Below are positions 1 to 10,220 of a DNA stretch of 64,000 nucleotides, piece after piece (the first letter of the stretch is position 1; each line of letters starts with the position of its first letter). The translations under genes and the position numbers were made by a program. The notes beneath the pieces were generated by a model, which was given only the letters and a program-made list of their open reading frames with translations, searched no databases and had not been told where the DNA came from. The stretch is from Bacillus sp. FJAT-42315 (GTDB lineage: Bacteria > Bacillota > Bacilli > Bacillales > Domibacillaceae): NCBI RefSeq assembly GCF_002797375.1, contig NZ_KZ454941.1:460516-524515 (forward strand), read 5' to 3'.

Positions 1-3000
1 ATAAAGAAATCATTCGTGCCGATGCAGCAGTTATGATCGCTAATGCCCTTAAGCTTGATACGACAAACGCTCCGGATGCTGGATTTACAGATGTTCCAGC
101 TCGTGCGCGAGGTGCGGTAAATGCCCTTAAAGCTGCTGGCATTTTAAACGGTAAAACTGAAACAAAGTTTGGTGCAACTGACAAACTAACTCGTGGTGAA
201 ATGGCGATCATTATCGCTCGTGCGTACAAGTTAGATGGAGAAGGCACACAACATTCTTTCACAGATGTAGGCAAAAACTATACAGCTGCGGTGAATGCTC
301 TCATTAAACACGAAATCACATTAGGTAAAACTGCTACGACATTCGGAACAGTTGATAATATTACTCGCGGTGATTTTGCTGTATTCGTTTTTAAAGCGGA
401 AATGCTTGAAGCTCCATCTGAAGATCTTATTGTGAAATCAGCAACGGCTATCGATGCGATAACGATCTCAGTTGTTTTTGAAGGCATGGAAGAAGCGGTT
501 GAAATCACACTTGAGCAACCATTAGTTGATGGTGAAAACACAGTTACGTTTACTTATGAAGGTAAAGAGTATACAGCAACTGTAAACTATGAAGAGCCAG
601 ATACAGAGGCTCCATTAAAAGTAGAAGAAGTAAAAGCGATTAACGAAACAAGTGTTACAGTTACGTTCCCTGAATTAGAGAAAGACTTCGCTGGTGCTAC
701 AGTAGAAGTGAAAAACCCAGCTGGCGAAACAGTAGCGGTTAAAGCGCAAGACCTTAAAGCTGGTGCAACAGAAGCAACGTTTGAGTTTGAAACAGCTCTT
801 AAAGACGTAGCTGAAGGTGTATGGACAGTAAATGGCGTTGAATTCAACGTTGATGTGACAGCTCCGATCGTTGACAAAGCGGAAGTAACAGACTATCAAA
901 CGATTACAATCAATCTTTCTGAAGAAGTAACAGGTACACCTGTCGTAACAGTAAACGGAACAGATGTAAAAGGTACGCTGTCTAAAGATGGTCAATCTGT
1001 CACAATTAAAAACGATGCTGGATATGCAGTTGGCACATACACTGTAAAAATCAGCGGCTTAGAAGATGTGGCTGGAAACAAACTAGCTGAAACAGAAGTC
1101 GCTGTGACAAAAGAAGCTTCAGCTGTTGAAAAAGTAACATTCACTTCTACTGCCCTTAACGTATCCGTTGATGCAAATGGTAAACAAAATGGCAACGATG
1201 CGAATGTAAACTTTAAAATAGTTGACCAATACGGTCAGGAAATGACGGTTGCTGATCATTCATTGCAACTTGATGCTAAATATAATAATTTCCCAGTGGC
1301 AACAGCTGTAACTAACACAGGTCACTCATTTACAATTGATAACTCAGCTCTTGTAGATGGACGTGATATCAATCTAACAGTTTATAAAACTGTAGAGGAA
1401 AAACGTGTTGAAGTAGGATCTGCAACACTTAAAGTGGTGGCTGAAGCTACTAAGCTTGCTTCTATCTCTGATGTGAAAATCACAACTCCAGCTGATACAA
1501 GTGATTTAAAAGCGGGCGATACAGTTGAATTGACAGCGACTGTACTTGACCAATTTGGCAATGCAGGCGATGTGACAGGTAAAAAACTTCGCTGGACAAC
1601 AAGCGATAAATCTATTGCTGCTTTCACGGGTAGCCTAGATGCAACATTTGTTGATGGCGAAGCAGGATCTAAGAAAATCCAACTAACACTAGGTAAAGAA
1701 GGTAAAGCAACAATCACTGCTTATCTTCCAGACGGTTCTGCATCTAAAGCATTCGAAATCACAGTTGGACAAGGTAAACTAGCTGAAGTGATCACAACGG
1801 ATGTAACAGCCAATGTAACAAATAAAGCAACAGTGGCAAAAGCAAACGTAGACGTTAATGCGGAAGAAGGCAGCACGCTTAAGTTTGAAAATGCAAATGA
1901 TGCAACGATCCCTGTCAAAGCTAGTGATGTAGCATTTGAAGTAGTAGCTCCAACTGGTTTTGCGACGGAAGATGTGAAAGTTGAGAAAGTTGTTGATACG
2001 AACGGCTACTTAACTGGATTGAAAGTAACTTCTAACCGCGCAGTTCTTTCAACTGAGGAAAAGGCTGGAGACTATGGAACAGGTGTTAATTATACAGTTA
2101 AAGTAACATCAACAGTTGAAGGTGTAGCAGAAAAGACATTTACTGTTAATTCGAAAATCGACTCAGCTGTTAAAACAATCAGCCCAGTAACTGTTGGTGA
2201 AAACGAACTTACAGCTACTGGTTCAGTGAACAAAGCCGTTACGTTCAAAAACCAATACGGTGAAGAGCTGAATGTGAAACGTTCTGCAGTGACATTAACT
2301 TCAAGCAATTCAGCAAAAGTGAACGGTAGTGCTGGAAATGAAAACACTGTCCTTTTAACAACTGATAAAGACGGTAAGCTAGTAGATTCGACTTCAGCTA
2401 ATGATATCGTAAAAGGTATTCGTCTGAAGGCAGCAGCTAATGCTGAAGGAACATATGATATGCTCCTTACTTCAGGTACAGCATCTACAAGCTTTACAGC
2501 AAAAGTTGTAGAGGCAGGCCTTGTGAAGTCATTAACGCTTGGTAAATCTTCCGTATCTGTTATTGCTGATGATAAATTATCACGTGATGGCGATAAAGAA
2601 GTGAAAGACGACGAGTTTGTTGTGAACACTGGTGATGCGAACCATGTTTACACAGCAGTACCAGTTAGCTTCAAAGATCAATACGGCAATGATGTAAAAG
2701 TAGACTTCGAAAACTATGATGTTGTCGTAACAACTTCTGAAGCTGCTAAAGCGCCGAAAACAACGCTTATGAAATCTGTTGAAAACGGCGATGCTGATGC
2801 TTTAACTTGGGATGCAAATGGTGATGTTCTGACTCACATTGGAGTATCTGCACAAGGTGATGACGCAGACACAACATTCATTGTCAAAGCATACAAAAAA
2901 GGTGCAGAACAAGTTGCTAAAAACGAATTAGCTACAGCTCAATTAGCAGTTAAAGTCGACAAAGCACGTGAATTGAAAACAATCACAGCTACACAAAAAT

Positions 3001-4232
3001 CTGAAACAATCGCTCTTGGCGGTACAACGACAGTCAAATTGAATGCAGTTGATCAATATGGTAAACCATTTGCTGTAACTGGTGAATGGAAAGTTGAGTC
3101 AACAGAAGGAGCATTCACATTTGGAAACATCAAGCAAGTTCAAGATGCAGTTGGTGAGTACACATTTACAGCGAAAGCTCTTGATAATGGTAACCACACA
3201 ATCACAATTAAAAATGGTGAGGTAACTGAAACAGTAAACGTAGCGGTTGCACCAGGTTCTGAACTTGTTCAGTCACTTGTTCTTACAGGTGATGATGTCA
3301 ATCAAGACGGTACAGCGAAATACGCATTCAAAGCAACAGACGAAACAACTTTTGTGGTTAAAGGCGTAGATGCAAACGGTAAAGTTATCGCTCTTGATCC
3401 AAGTGATATCATCTGGACATCTAGCAATGAAGCTGTAGCTAAAGTTGTAAACGGTGTTGTTACGGTAGAAGCTAATCCAGAATTTGCTGAAGGTAAAAAT
3501 ACGGCTGAGGTAACAATCACAGCAGAATTCCTTGGCAAAAAACAAAACATTACATTAACTGTGTCTAAAGAAGCTCCGAAACTTGTAGCTGGTACATTAA
3601 TAGCTAACAATGTTGCAACTCTTGATGCAGATCCAGATAAAGCTGGCATTCAAATCTATCTTGATGGTGATGATAAAGACGGAGAAGCTAACGGTGAAAT
3701 TAATGTAACATTCTCAGGTAAAGACCAATTTGGTGATGATTTCGCAACACCAACAGTCATTTCAACTTCTTACAATGCAGCTATCGTGAAAGAAGCAGAA
3801 GCGACAAATACGGTGACAATCACAGCTGTTAAAGCTGGTGATACAAAAGTACGCGTGCTTGCTGGTGGTCAAGAAATTATTCTTGATGTAAAGGTTACTG
3901 AAGATGGGGCGAAGGCAGCGGTAGCATTTGCAAATGCAAAGACTGCATTACAAGGAGTGATCAATTCAGTAACTGTAACTGGAGATCCAGCGACTTCAGT
4001 AACTATTAACTCTGTAGATTACACTGTATCTGTTGATGGTAGTGATGTAGCTACAACAGCTAAATGGGTAACGGCAGCAGCTGTTACTACTTTACAAACA
4101 GCAATTACTGATGCAACAACAGCGAAAGATGCTCAAGATGCAACAGTACAATCAGTAAACGATGCAAAAACTACTCTTGAAGCGGCAATCGCAACATTTG
4201 TTGGTTCAGCTCAAGATGGTACTATGATGTAA
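1..4232 (+). CDS. S-layer-type protein with SLH domains and Ig-like repeats (5' truncated by window)
   Basis: The frame is open from base 3, so the true start lies upstream. The visible N-terminus (K-E-I-I-R-A-D-A-A-V-M) is the end of a first SLH domain. SLH2 (about residues 20-80, motif LTRGEMA) and SLH3 (about 80-140, motif ITRGDFA) follow and should bind the protein to pyruvylated secondary cell-wall polymer. The remaining ~1,260 residues are Thr/Val/Ala-rich beta-type repeats of invasin/BIG style, with six D/N-Q-Y/F-G motifs (for example VDQYGQ, LDQFGN, FKDQYG). A helical Ala/Thr-rich tail of about 100 residues ends in GTMM. Cys is absent and the codon choice is uniform, as expected of an abundant surface protein. 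The role as major S-layer subunit is inference; its SLH trio resembles that of the 5'-nucleotidase at 10221. Confidence 0.88.
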   Translation, partial: KEIIRADAAVMIANALKLDTTNAPDAGFTDVPARARGAVNALKAAGILNGKTETKFGATDKLTRGEMAIIIARAYKLDGEGTQHSFTDVGKNYTAAVNALIKHEITLGKTATTFGTVDNITRGDFAVFVFKAEMLEAPSEDLIVKSATAIDAITISVVFEGMEEAVEITLEQPLVDGENTVTFTYEGKEYTATVNYEEPDTEAPLKVEEVKAINETSVTVTFPELEKDFAGATVEVKNPAGETVAVKAQDLKAGATEATFEFETALKDVAEGVWTVNGVEFNVDVTAPIVDKAEVTDYQTITINLSEEVTGTPVVTVNGTDVKGTLSKDGQSVTIKNDAGYAVGTYTVKISGLEDVAGNKLAETEVAVTKEASAVEKVTFTSTALNVSVDANGKQNGNDANVNFKIVDQYGQEMTVADHSLQLDAKYNNFPVATAVTNTGHSFTIDNSALVDGRDINLTVYKTVEEKRVEVGSATLKVVAEATKLASISDVKITTPADTSDLKAGDTVELTATVLDQFGNAGDVTGKKLRWTTSDKSIAAFTGSLDATFVDGEAGSKKIQLTLGKEGKATITAYLPDGSASKAFEITVGQGKLAEVITTDVTANVTNKATVAKANVDVNAEEGSTLKFENANDATIPVKASDVAFEVVAPTGFATEDVKVEKVVDTNGYLTGLKVTSNRAVLSTEEKAGDYGTGVNYTVKVTSTVEGVAEKTFTVNSKIDSAVKTISPVTVGENELTATGSVNKAVTFKNQYGEELNVKRSAVTLTSSNSAKVNGSAGNENTVLLTTDKDGKLVDSTSANDIVKGIRLKAAANAEGTYDMLLTSGTASTSFTAKVVEAGLVKSLTLGKSSVSVIADDKLSRDGDKEVKDDEFVVNTGDANHVYTAVPVSFKDQYGNDVKVDFENYDVVVTTSEAAKAPKTTLMKSVENGDADALTWDANGDVLTHIGVSAQGDDADTTFIVKAYKKGAEQVAKNELATAQLAVKVDKARELKTITATQKSETIALGGTTTVKLNAVDQYGKPFAVTGEWKVESTEGAFTFGNIKQVQDAVGEYTFTAKALDNGNHTITIKNGEVTETVNVAVAPGSELVQSLVLTGDDVNQDGTAKYAFKATDETTFVVKGVDANGKVIALDPSDIIWTSSNEAVAKVVNGVVTVEANPEFAEGKNTAEVTITAEFLGKKQNITLTVSKEAPKLVAGTLIANNVATLDADPDKAGIQIYLDGDDKDGEANGEINVTFSGKDQFGDDFATPTVISTSYNAAIVKEAEATNTVTITAVKAGDTKVRVLAGGQEIILDVKVTEDGAKAAVAFANAKTALQGVINSVTVTGDPATSVTINSVDYTVSVDGSDVATTAKWVTAAAVTTLQTAITDATTAKDAQDATVQSVNDAKTTLEAAIATFVGSAQDGTMM

Positions 4233-4276
4233 TTGGAGTCAGACCTCGACTACTTTAATGTAGTGAAGTCAAGGGT

Positions 4277-4341
4277 AGAGGGGTTTGACCCTCTTCTTTT
4301 AAAATAGTCAACTGTCTATAAGGATAGTTGGCTATTTTTTT
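4277..4341 (+). terminator. Tandem terminators after the S-layer gene
   Basis: Two hairpins follow the stop codon. The first pairs AGAGGG with CCCTCT (4277-4294) and is followed by TCTTTT. The second pairs the arm starting AATAGTCAACT with AGTTGGCTATT (about 4303-4334, with G-U pairs) and is followed by seven T. Two intrinsic terminators in a row suit a very highly expressed gene. Confidence 0.8.
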
Positions 4342-4759
4342 ATAACAATTTGCCTTAAAAATAAAGTCGATCTGAGTGAGTGCTAATGAAGCGCTTCTTT
4401 AATATTATGATTAATCATGTAATAAACGCCATTAACATCATCAATGATCGTGTTATAGTCTGGATGATACTGCTCTTTAAGTAACATTAAAATGATATGA
4501 ATTTGTTGGAAAATGTCGAAAAAAATAGAGTGAGAAGGGTATGTTGTATAGTATAATAGAACTAAGGATAAAGGGGTCTTTAGTATCGGTTTTGTACAGA
4601 CAAGAAAGTCATTGAGAAAAGGCGCTAATTTGTATGGATAAAATATAGAGCCTGACGGTTGGGTGAAAACGACATACAATCAACAAGCGCCTAAGATGGC
4701 TTTAGGTGAAATTATGTAAGGAAAAGACAAGTAAGTGAACATTTTTTAAGGGGGGGAAG
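4342..4759. other. Intergenic stretch without a convincing gene; possible small transcript
   Basis: No credible coding frame. A 98-codon minus-strand frame (4383-4679) has no ribosome site and no recognisable family. The plus strand has a TATAAT box at 4552-4557 without a good -35. A small hairpin near 4692-4712 has arms CGCCTAA and TTAGGTG. A strong terminator follows at 4760, so a short RNA could be made here. This is inference only. Confidence 0.3.
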
Positions 4760-4797
4760 AGCGCAATGAAGAGACACACTTGATTGTGCTTTTTTTA
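4760..4797 (+). terminator. Intrinsic terminator with no gene directly upstream
   Basis: Arms AGCGCAAT (4760-4767) and ATTGTGCT (4783-4790) form an 8-bp stem with one G-U pair, followed by seven T. It lies about 420 bases past the S-layer terminators, so it may end a small RNA or act as a barrier before the chemoreceptor promoter. Confidence 0.65.
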
Positions 4798-4857
4798 TTG
4801 GATTTAATCTGTATCTACTACCTTAAATGCCCAGAAGGCTATTTTTTAAAAAGATAT

Positions 4858-4885
4858 TAATGTTTTGATTTTGTCTCCGATAAAA
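4858..4885 (+). promoter_or_regulatory. SigD-like (flagellar sigma) promoter for the chemoreceptor
   Basis: TAAT at 4858-4861, a 15-base spacer, then CCGATAAAA at 4877-4885. This matches the SigD form TAAA-N15-CCGATAT closely and lies about 35 bases before the TTG start of a chemoreceptor, a typical SigD target. Confidence 0.6.
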
Positions 4886-4919
4886 TATTTAAATAGTTGA
4901 AAAAAAGGGGGAAATTTGT

Positions 4920-6620
4920 TTGAAATTGTCGGTTGGGAAGAAGATTACGATGGGGTTTGCAGTTATTTTATTATTGCTATGTGTTGTGTCATCTTTAAGT
5001 CTTATGAAGATGGGGGTAATGAATGAGAAGTCAGAGTTAATCGTTGATAGCTGGATGCCTGGCCTAGCGAGCATTAACAACATTAATTATGAGACCGAGT
5101 ATGTAAAAAGTCTCACACTGATGCATATGCAATCGCAAAATAAAGAGGAGCAGCAGCAATTAGAACAAGAGCTTGCTCGGATGAATGATAGTATTTTAAC
5201 GGTGATGGATGCTTATGAGAAAACGATTTATTTAGATGAAGATCGTCAACAGTTTAGTGAGCTAAAGTCGAACTGGAGTCAACTTGTAACCGACAATGAA
5301 AAAACAATTCAGTTAAGCAGTCAAGGGAAGAAGCAACTTGCTCAATTAAACTTTCAAAAGGATCGAGTGATATTTGATGCGATGCAGGAGAACGTAGATT
5401 TCCTCGTAGCATTAAATGAAGAGCAAGCGGATAAAGCAGCACAGCAATCGAAAACTAGTTATCAAAGTGCGAAAATGCAAACCTTTCTTTTTCTCGGCGT
5501 AGCACTGTTGCTTGGAGTTATTATTTCTTTTGGGTTAACGAGAAATATTGTGAGACCTTTACGCGTCGTAACGGACGGTATTCAAGAGATTGCCAAAGGC
5601 AATTTATTAGTGGAAAAAGTAGTGGTAAATAATAAGGACGAAACAGCGATTTTAGCCAACTCAGTCAACAAAATGAGGGACCATTTGGCGCTCATGGTGT
5701 CGAAAATTGTTGATATTTCGCAAACGGTTAATCAACAAAGCGAAGAGCTTACGCAAATTTCTAATGAAGTGAAAATTGGTAGTGAGCAAATTTCCAGCAC
5801 GATGCAAGAATTAGCGGGTGCCACAGAAGAGCAAGCGAGCTCTGCACAAGATGCTTCGGAAACGATGAATGGCTTAAATCGGGAAATTAGTGATATTGAA
5901 GCAAGCGGCCTCCATTTAAAAGAGGAGTCTAAGCAAGTATATACGGATGCTACGAATGGTCGTGAGTTAATGAATCAATCTGTTACCGATATGGAGAATA
6001 TTACGAGCATTGTCGTTGACTCAATGAATAAAGTGAAAGAGCTCGATCGTAAAAATACAGAGATTTCTAAATTGGTCAATGTGATTGAGGAAATTTCTAA
6101 TCAGACGAATTTATTAGCTTTAAATGCTGCAATTGAAGCAGCTAGAGCGGGTGAGCATGGAAAAGGTTTTGCTGTTGTAGCTGATGAAGTCCGCAAGTTA
6201 GCGGATGGGGTCAGTCAATCGGTGAATGAAATTGCGACGATTGTTGAAGGGATTCAAAACGATTCAAAAGGAATCGTGGCTACTTTACAGGATGGAGTAG
6301 AGCAATCGCAGCGAGGCAATGAGCAGATGAAATCGACAGGTGGAACATTTAAACAAATCTCAACGTCTGTTTCCGACATGGTTTCATCGATTGAAAACAT
6401 TGTTCAAAGCATCAGCGAAGTGAAAAAGGGAGGAGACAAAATCAGCCAGTATAACGAAGAATTCTCTTCGATTTCAGAAGAAGCAGCTGCTGGCGTCCAA
6501 CAAACATCGGCCTCTGTCCAACAGCAACTAGCCTCTATGGAAGCAATCGCAGCTAGTACGGAAACACTCAACGAACTATCAGAAGAATTAGTGCAATTAG
6601 TTAATCAGTTTAAGTTGTAG
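4920..6620 (+). CDS. Methyl-accepting chemotaxis protein (4HB-type sensor)
   Basis: A 566-aa membrane receptor that feeds the CheA/CheW pathway. TM1 is about residues 8-30. A helical extracellular domain of about 155 residues (four-helix-bundle type) follows, then TM2 about 187-207, HAMP about 208-262 and a coiled-coil signalling domain. The conserved hairpin tip includes [19 protein letters not shown]. The C-terminus [10 protein letters not shown] is shared with the receptor at 8251. The start is TTG, placed 7 bases after AAAGGGGGAA; the following residues KLSVGKKI are typical of receptor N-termini. The ligand is unknown. Probably SigD-controlled from the box at 4858. Confidence 0.93.
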   Translation: MKLSVGKKITMGFAVILLLLCVVSSLSLMKMGVMNEKSELIVDSWMPGLASINNINYETEYVKSLTLMHMQSQNKEEQQQLEQELARMNDSILTVMDAYEKTIYLDEDRQQFSELKSNWSQLVTDNEKTIQLSSQGKKQLAQLNFQKDRVIFDAMQENVDFLVALNEEQADKAAQQSKTSYQSAKMQTFLFLGVALLLGVIISFGLTRNIVRPLRVVTDGIQEIAKGNLLVEKVVVNNKDETAILANSVNKMRDHLALMVSKIVDISQTVNQQSEELTQISNEVKIGSEQISSTMQELAGATEEQASSAQDASETMNGLNREISDIEASGLHLKEESKQVYTDATNGRELMNQSVTDMENITSIVVDSMNKVKELDRKNTEISKLVNVIEEISNQTNLLALNAAIEAARAGEHGKGFAVVADEVRKLADGVSQSVNEIATIVEGIQNDSKGIVATLQDGVEQSQRGNEQMKSTGGTFKQISTSVSDMVSSIENIVQSISEVKKGGDKISQYNEEFSSISEEAAAGVQQTSASVQQQLASMEAIAASTETLNELSEELVQLVNQFKL

Positions 6621-6622
6621 GT

Positions 6623-6653
6623 AGGTGCCTGTCACTCCCCGGTTTTTGTCGAA
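6623..6653 (+). repeat. Dispersed ~31-bp repeat, copy 1
   Basis: Full copy of the family that begins AGGTGCCTGTCAC and ends GGTTTTTGTCGAA. It starts two bases after the receptor stop codon, in the same orientation as the gene. Confidence 0.9.
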
Positions 6654-6704
6654 TAATAACAAAATACTAGTTTGGTAATTAGAAGTTAGGTATCTATTTT
6701 TGGA

Positions 6705-6740
6705 AAAGTCTTGTGGAGAAATCTCTGCAGGGCTTTTTTA
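6705..6740 (+). terminator. Terminator after the 4HB chemoreceptor
   Basis: Imperfect hairpin: the arm AAGTCTTGTGGAGA pairs with TCTCTGCAGGGCTT, with a small bulge, followed by a T-rich run. Confidence 0.65.
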
Positions 6741-6936
6741 TTTTGATCAGATTAGTGTATAGACATCATGAAGGATAAGGACTTCTACGCGAATGCATAG
6801 TAGACTAGTTTTATGGTATATCCTATCATTTTTTCTATGTTTTTGGAAAAATATGTGGAATTTTTATTTTTTTATGGGTATAATTTACTTGTAATGTTTT
6901 TACTAGTTTGATAAAAAATTCTTTGGAGGGGTAAGG
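6741..6936 (+). other. AT-rich leader of the 405-aa SLH gene
   Basis: No gene. A TATAAT box at about 6879-6884 with a weak TGGAAT 17 bases upstream is a possible SigA promoter. GGAGGGG at 6925-6931 is the ribosome site for the TTG start at 6937. Confidence 0.4.
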
Positions 6937-8154
6937 TTGAAAAAGGTAATTAGTTTTATACTGTCAGTTTTGCTGATTTGTACGGTTGTACCTATGAACC
7001 AAGCGCAAGCAGCAGCTGAGCCGTTTAAGGACATCAAGTCGAACAATCGTTTTTATGAGCCGATTTGGAGTTTGACGGCAAAAGGAGTACTTGTATCAGA
7101 AGATGATAATTCACTAAAGATAGCACCTAATAAATTGGTGACACGTGCAGATGCAGCTGATATGATCACTGCGATGCTTGGATTAGAGCTAGAAAGTGAT
7201 CATCCAGGATTTCGAGATGTAACGAAAGAAAATGTGCACTATGATTCAATGGCCGCTTTAGCGGAGCGAGGCATCATTGCTGGATTTAAAGATGGTACTA
7301 TTAAACCAAATGAGGTTTTAACGCGAGCGCAAATGGCGAAGATGATTTCGTTAAGCTTTAAATACAAAACGAATGCAAATGCAGTCATTCCATTTAAGGA
7401 TGTGGCTAAAGGAAATTGGGCGGTGCCTTATATTGATGCGTTAGTTCGTAGCGGTGTAACGACTGGAACAACAGCTACTACTTTTTCACCAAATGGGAAG
7501 TTGACACGTCAGCAAATGGCTTTATTCTTGTACCGTGCTCATCAGAAGAAGCCAGTAAGCCAATACAACGATGAGGAAATTTTTAATCTAATTAGAGAAG
7601 TACAGAACAAAGCAGATATGGTTATGGAATATTACATGCTTGCTTCTAAGAAACCAGCATTCTCTAAAGTACGAGCAGAGTTGCTTCCTTATGCTGAAAC
7701 AGCGCTTGTGGATAGTTTTATGAAGGAATTTTATAATGAAGCATGCATAAATTGTGACATAATCATGTATGATGAAGTTTATGATACAGGACTGCCGTAT
7801 GAAATTATGGAACGTAGCAACAGCCAAATTAAAGTGAAAGTACGTTACCCAGCTGAAATGAACGATGCTTATACTGCTGTTTGGACGCTAGTAAATGTTA
7901 ATGGCAAATGGAAAATTAAAGACTGGGAAGAGTATTCGATTCAAGAAGCTCCATTCAAATTAACAGTGAAACAAGCGGAACATTACTTGAAATCAGTTAT
8001 TGAAGATCCATGGACTTGGGAAAATAAACGCGAGTATGTCAAGGCGATCAAACATGAAGGAACAAGCAAAGGTTACTATAAATTTTCAATTAAAACGAAT
8101 TTAGATGACTACATTGTTGAAATTAACCCGACAGATGCGGCGTTAAAGGAATAA
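6937..8154 (+). CDS. SLH-anchored surface protein with a C-terminal domain of unknown function
   Basis: 405 aa. A signal peptide of about 25 residues ends at A-Q-A-A-A. Three SLH domains (about 27-85, 87-147, 150-210) carry the motifs VTRADAA, LTRAQMA and LTRQQMA. The C-terminal ~190 residues, with an aromatic-rich stretch (VNGKWKIKDWEEY), resemble the NTF2-like or ARC6-type domains seen in Bacillus lipoproteins, but I cannot assign it firmly. It contains two close Cys (N-E-A-C-I-N-C-D). Start TTG follows GGAGGGG by 5 bases. Attached to the wall by SLH binding; function unknown. Confidence 0.85.
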   Translation: MKKVISFILSVLLICTVVPMNQAQAAAEPFKDIKSNNRFYEPIWSLTAKGVLVSEDDNSLKIAPNKLVTRADAADMITAMLGLELESDHPGFRDVTKENVHYDSMAALAERGIIAGFKDGTIKPNEVLTRAQMAKMISLSFKYKTNANAVIPFKDVAKGNWAVPYIDALVRSGVTTGTTATTFSPNGKLTRQQMALFLYRAHQKKPVSQYNDEEIFNLIREVQNKADMVMEYYMLASKKPAFSKVRAELLPYAETALVDSFMKEFYNEACINCDIIMYDEVYDTGLPYEIMERSNSQIKVKVRYPAEMNDAYTAVWTLVNVNGKWKIKDWEEYSIQEAPFKLTVKQAEHYLKSVIEDPWTWENKREYVKAIKHEGTSKGYYKFSIKTNLDDYIVEINPTDAALKE

Positions 8155-8157
8155 TGC

Positions 8158-8203
8158 ATTAAACAAGCTCTGCAGCGAAACATCGCTACAGAGCTTGTTT
8201 AAT
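8158..8203. terminator. Long perfect hairpin between convergent genes
   Basis: ATTAAACAAGCTCTG pairs with CAGAGCTTGTTTAAT across a short AGCG/CGCT extension and loop. There is no T run directly after it on either strand; the T stretch on the plus strand belongs to the adjacent repeat copy. Probably a transcription barrier between convergent genes. Confidence 0.6.
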
Positions 8204-8204
8204 G

Positions 8205-8234
8205 AGGTGCCTGTAACTCCTCGTTTTTTGTCGA
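8205..8234 (+). repeat. Dispersed ~31-bp repeat, copy 2
   Basis: AGGTGCCTGTAACTCC followed by TCGTTTTTTGTCGA; one change in the GTCAC core. It abuts the 3' arm of the hairpin that ends the SLH gene. Confidence 0.85.
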
Positions 8235-8250
8235 TATATGTTGTGCAGTG

Positions 8251-9936
8251 CTACAGCTTAAACTGATTGACTAGTTTCTTTAAGTCATTGGCCAGGTTGT
8301 TAAGCACTTCAACGGAGGAGGAGATGTTTTTCATTGATGTATGTTGTTCTCCTGCAGCACTCGCTACGTTTTGTGTATTAGCTGCTAATTCCTCTGATGT
8401 GTAGGTCATTCGCTGAATCATCTCGACAATGCCATCTGTGCTTGCATTCACCTGCTCGACGACAGCTGATACTTCATGGTTTTGAACGGAAATATCTTCA
8501 ATGGTTTTGGAAATCTCATGGAAGGAATTATCTGTTTGGGTGGTTAAATCCATGCCATCTTGAACAGCGGTCATGCCTTCCTTCATCGATTGGATCGCAT
8601 TTTGAGACTCCGCTTGAATTTCTTCGATTAATTTTCTAATTTCATTAGCAGATTGCTCCGATTGTTCCGCTAATTTTTTTACTTCTCCTGCTACAACAGC
8701 AAACCCTTTTCCGTGTTCTCCTGCTCGTGCCGATTCAATTGCCGCATTTAATGCCAGTAGATTCGTCTGGCTAGCAATATCGGTAATGATCGAAATGATT
8801 TGGTCAATTTCCCTTGATTTTTGATCAAGTCGGCGAATCACCTCGAATGTATGATCCACTTTTTGGTGAATTTGATTCATTTGCGCTAGTGTTTCCTCCA
8901 CAACTTGATTTCCTTTTTGAGCATTCTCTTTCGCATGCTGACCTAAGTCTGTCACCGTCTGAATTGCGTGAGCCGCTTGCGTCATTCCTTGAGACACTTC
9001 TGAAATAAAGCGGGAAGAGTTAGAAGAATCGGCTGCTTGTTGCTCGGTTACAGAGGCGACTTCCTGCATCGCAGAAGTAATCTCTTCTGTCGCCTTTTCA
9101 TTTTTTTCTGCACTAGTTGTTAATCGTTCGGACGAGGTGACAATTTCTTTTGAAGTCATATCAATTTTTTCGATTAATTTGCTCAGTTGTCGTCTCATTT
9201 GCTCAAAAGATTGTGCTAGCTTTCCAATCTCATCTTTTGATTTCAATTGAATAGGCTCATGCAAATGACCTTTCGCAATTGCCTCTGTGGAGAGGATTAA
9301 GTGATGAAGCGGGACGATGATTGATCGACTTAACAAAATAGCAACGATGACGCCAATGACAAAGATGATGACTACGATCCAGTTGAACACGGTTGTGTTC
9401 TTTTGAACGAGCTGTTCAATATCTTGGATAGATTGGTTAATCTTTTTGGCATTTTCTTGCTGGAATAGATCGACTTTCTCATTAATATCTGTTGCCGCTT
9501 TGTCAAATTCAAGCATGACTAGGTTCCCTTTTTGTGGGCCACCTTGTATATACTGTTTGGCCATTTTCTGTCCTAAAGCATAGTAAGTTTGAAAAGACTG
9601 TTCAATCGAGTCCAACTTTTCAACATCGTTTGGATTCAGCTCTCTCAGTGTTTGAATATCGCGGTAAAAAACATTACTATATTTTTCTGCTTGCTCAAAT
9701 CCATCATTTAATCCGTTTTGTCCTCTAGTTGCACTAATATCGGATAAATATTGCTGCACCTGTACAACAGATAATTTCAGTTCATCTGATAACAGGGACG
9801 TTTGCAAAGTCCGATCTTTAATCATTTGTATTTGCTCAACTTGAGAACTAGCATTTTTCTGTTGATATATGCCAAGGAAAAGTAACAATAGAAAAATGAG
9901 ACCAAAAGAGAGAAAGCTTCTTAGTTTAATTGACAA
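8251..9936 (-). CDS. Methyl-accepting chemotaxis protein (4HB-type sensor)
   Basis: 561 aa from the chosen TTG start (complement 9934-9936), which follows AGGAGGG by 6 bases; a longer in-frame extension to 10053 lacks a ribosome site. TM1 about 5-25, a helical extracellular sensor to about 183, TM2 about 184-204, HAMP about 205-258, then the signalling coiled coil. The hairpin tip reads [19 protein letters not shown]. The end KKLVNQFKL matches the receptor at 4920, a paralogue. Convergent with the SLH gene at 6937. Ligand unknown. Confidence 0.92.
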   Translation of the reverse strand: MSIKLRSFLSFGLIFLLLLFLGIYQQKNASSQVEQIQMIKDRTLQTSLLSDELKLSVVQVQQYLSDISATRGQNGLNDGFEQAEKYSNVFYRDIQTLRELNPNDVEKLDSIEQSFQTYYALGQKMAKQYIQGGPQKGNLVMLEFDKAATDINEKVDLFQQENAKKINQSIQDIEQLVQKNTTVFNWIVVIIFVIGVIVAILLSRSIIVPLHHLILSTEAIAKGHLHEPIQLKSKDEIGKLAQSFEQMRRQLSKLIEKIDMTSKEIVTSSERLTTSAEKNEKATEEITSAMQEVASVTEQQAADSSNSSRFISEVSQGMTQAAHAIQTVTDLGQHAKENAQKGNQVVEETLAQMNQIHQKVDHTFEVIRRLDQKSREIDQIISIITDIASQTNLLALNAAIESARAGEHGKGFAVVAGEVKKLAEQSEQSANEIRKLIEEIQAESQNAIQSMKEGMTAVQDGMDLTTQTDNSFHEISKTIEDISVQNHEVSAVVEQVNASTDGIVEMIQRMTYTSEELAANTQNVASAAGEQHTSMKNISSSVEVLNNLANDLKKLVNQFKL

Positions 9937-10220
9937 AACAAGCCCTCCTGATTGTTCATGTTTTTGGTGAAAAAGAACTATGTGAATTGATGAGTCTTTC
10001 ATCTTAATTGTAAAGTAATTGTAAAGATTTTTCAATTGGATGCGGGGGATCAAGGAGTGGTAGGTTAATAAAATTCACAAAATTTATATAATATTTTTAC
10101 AATATTGATGTGTTGTTTATGTTACGGTTTTAATTGGATAGTTTTCTATATAATTGGAATGTTTTATTAAGAGAGTACACGATCAAACTTACATTTATTA
10201 AAATTGGAGGAATTCAGTGT

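Noticed and set aside
2090-2629. Long antisense frame inside the S-layer gene (and others like it)
   Set aside because: Mirror of biased Thr/Ala/Val codons in a highly expressed gene; no start signals.
4383-4679. 98-codon minus-strand frame
   Set aside because: No ribosome site, no recognisable family, and crosses AT-rich noncoding sequence.
4620-4760. Possible cyclic-di-GMP riboswitch before the chemoreceptor
   Set aside because: The conserved GEMM core sequences are not present, and a terminator separates the region from the SigD-like promoter.
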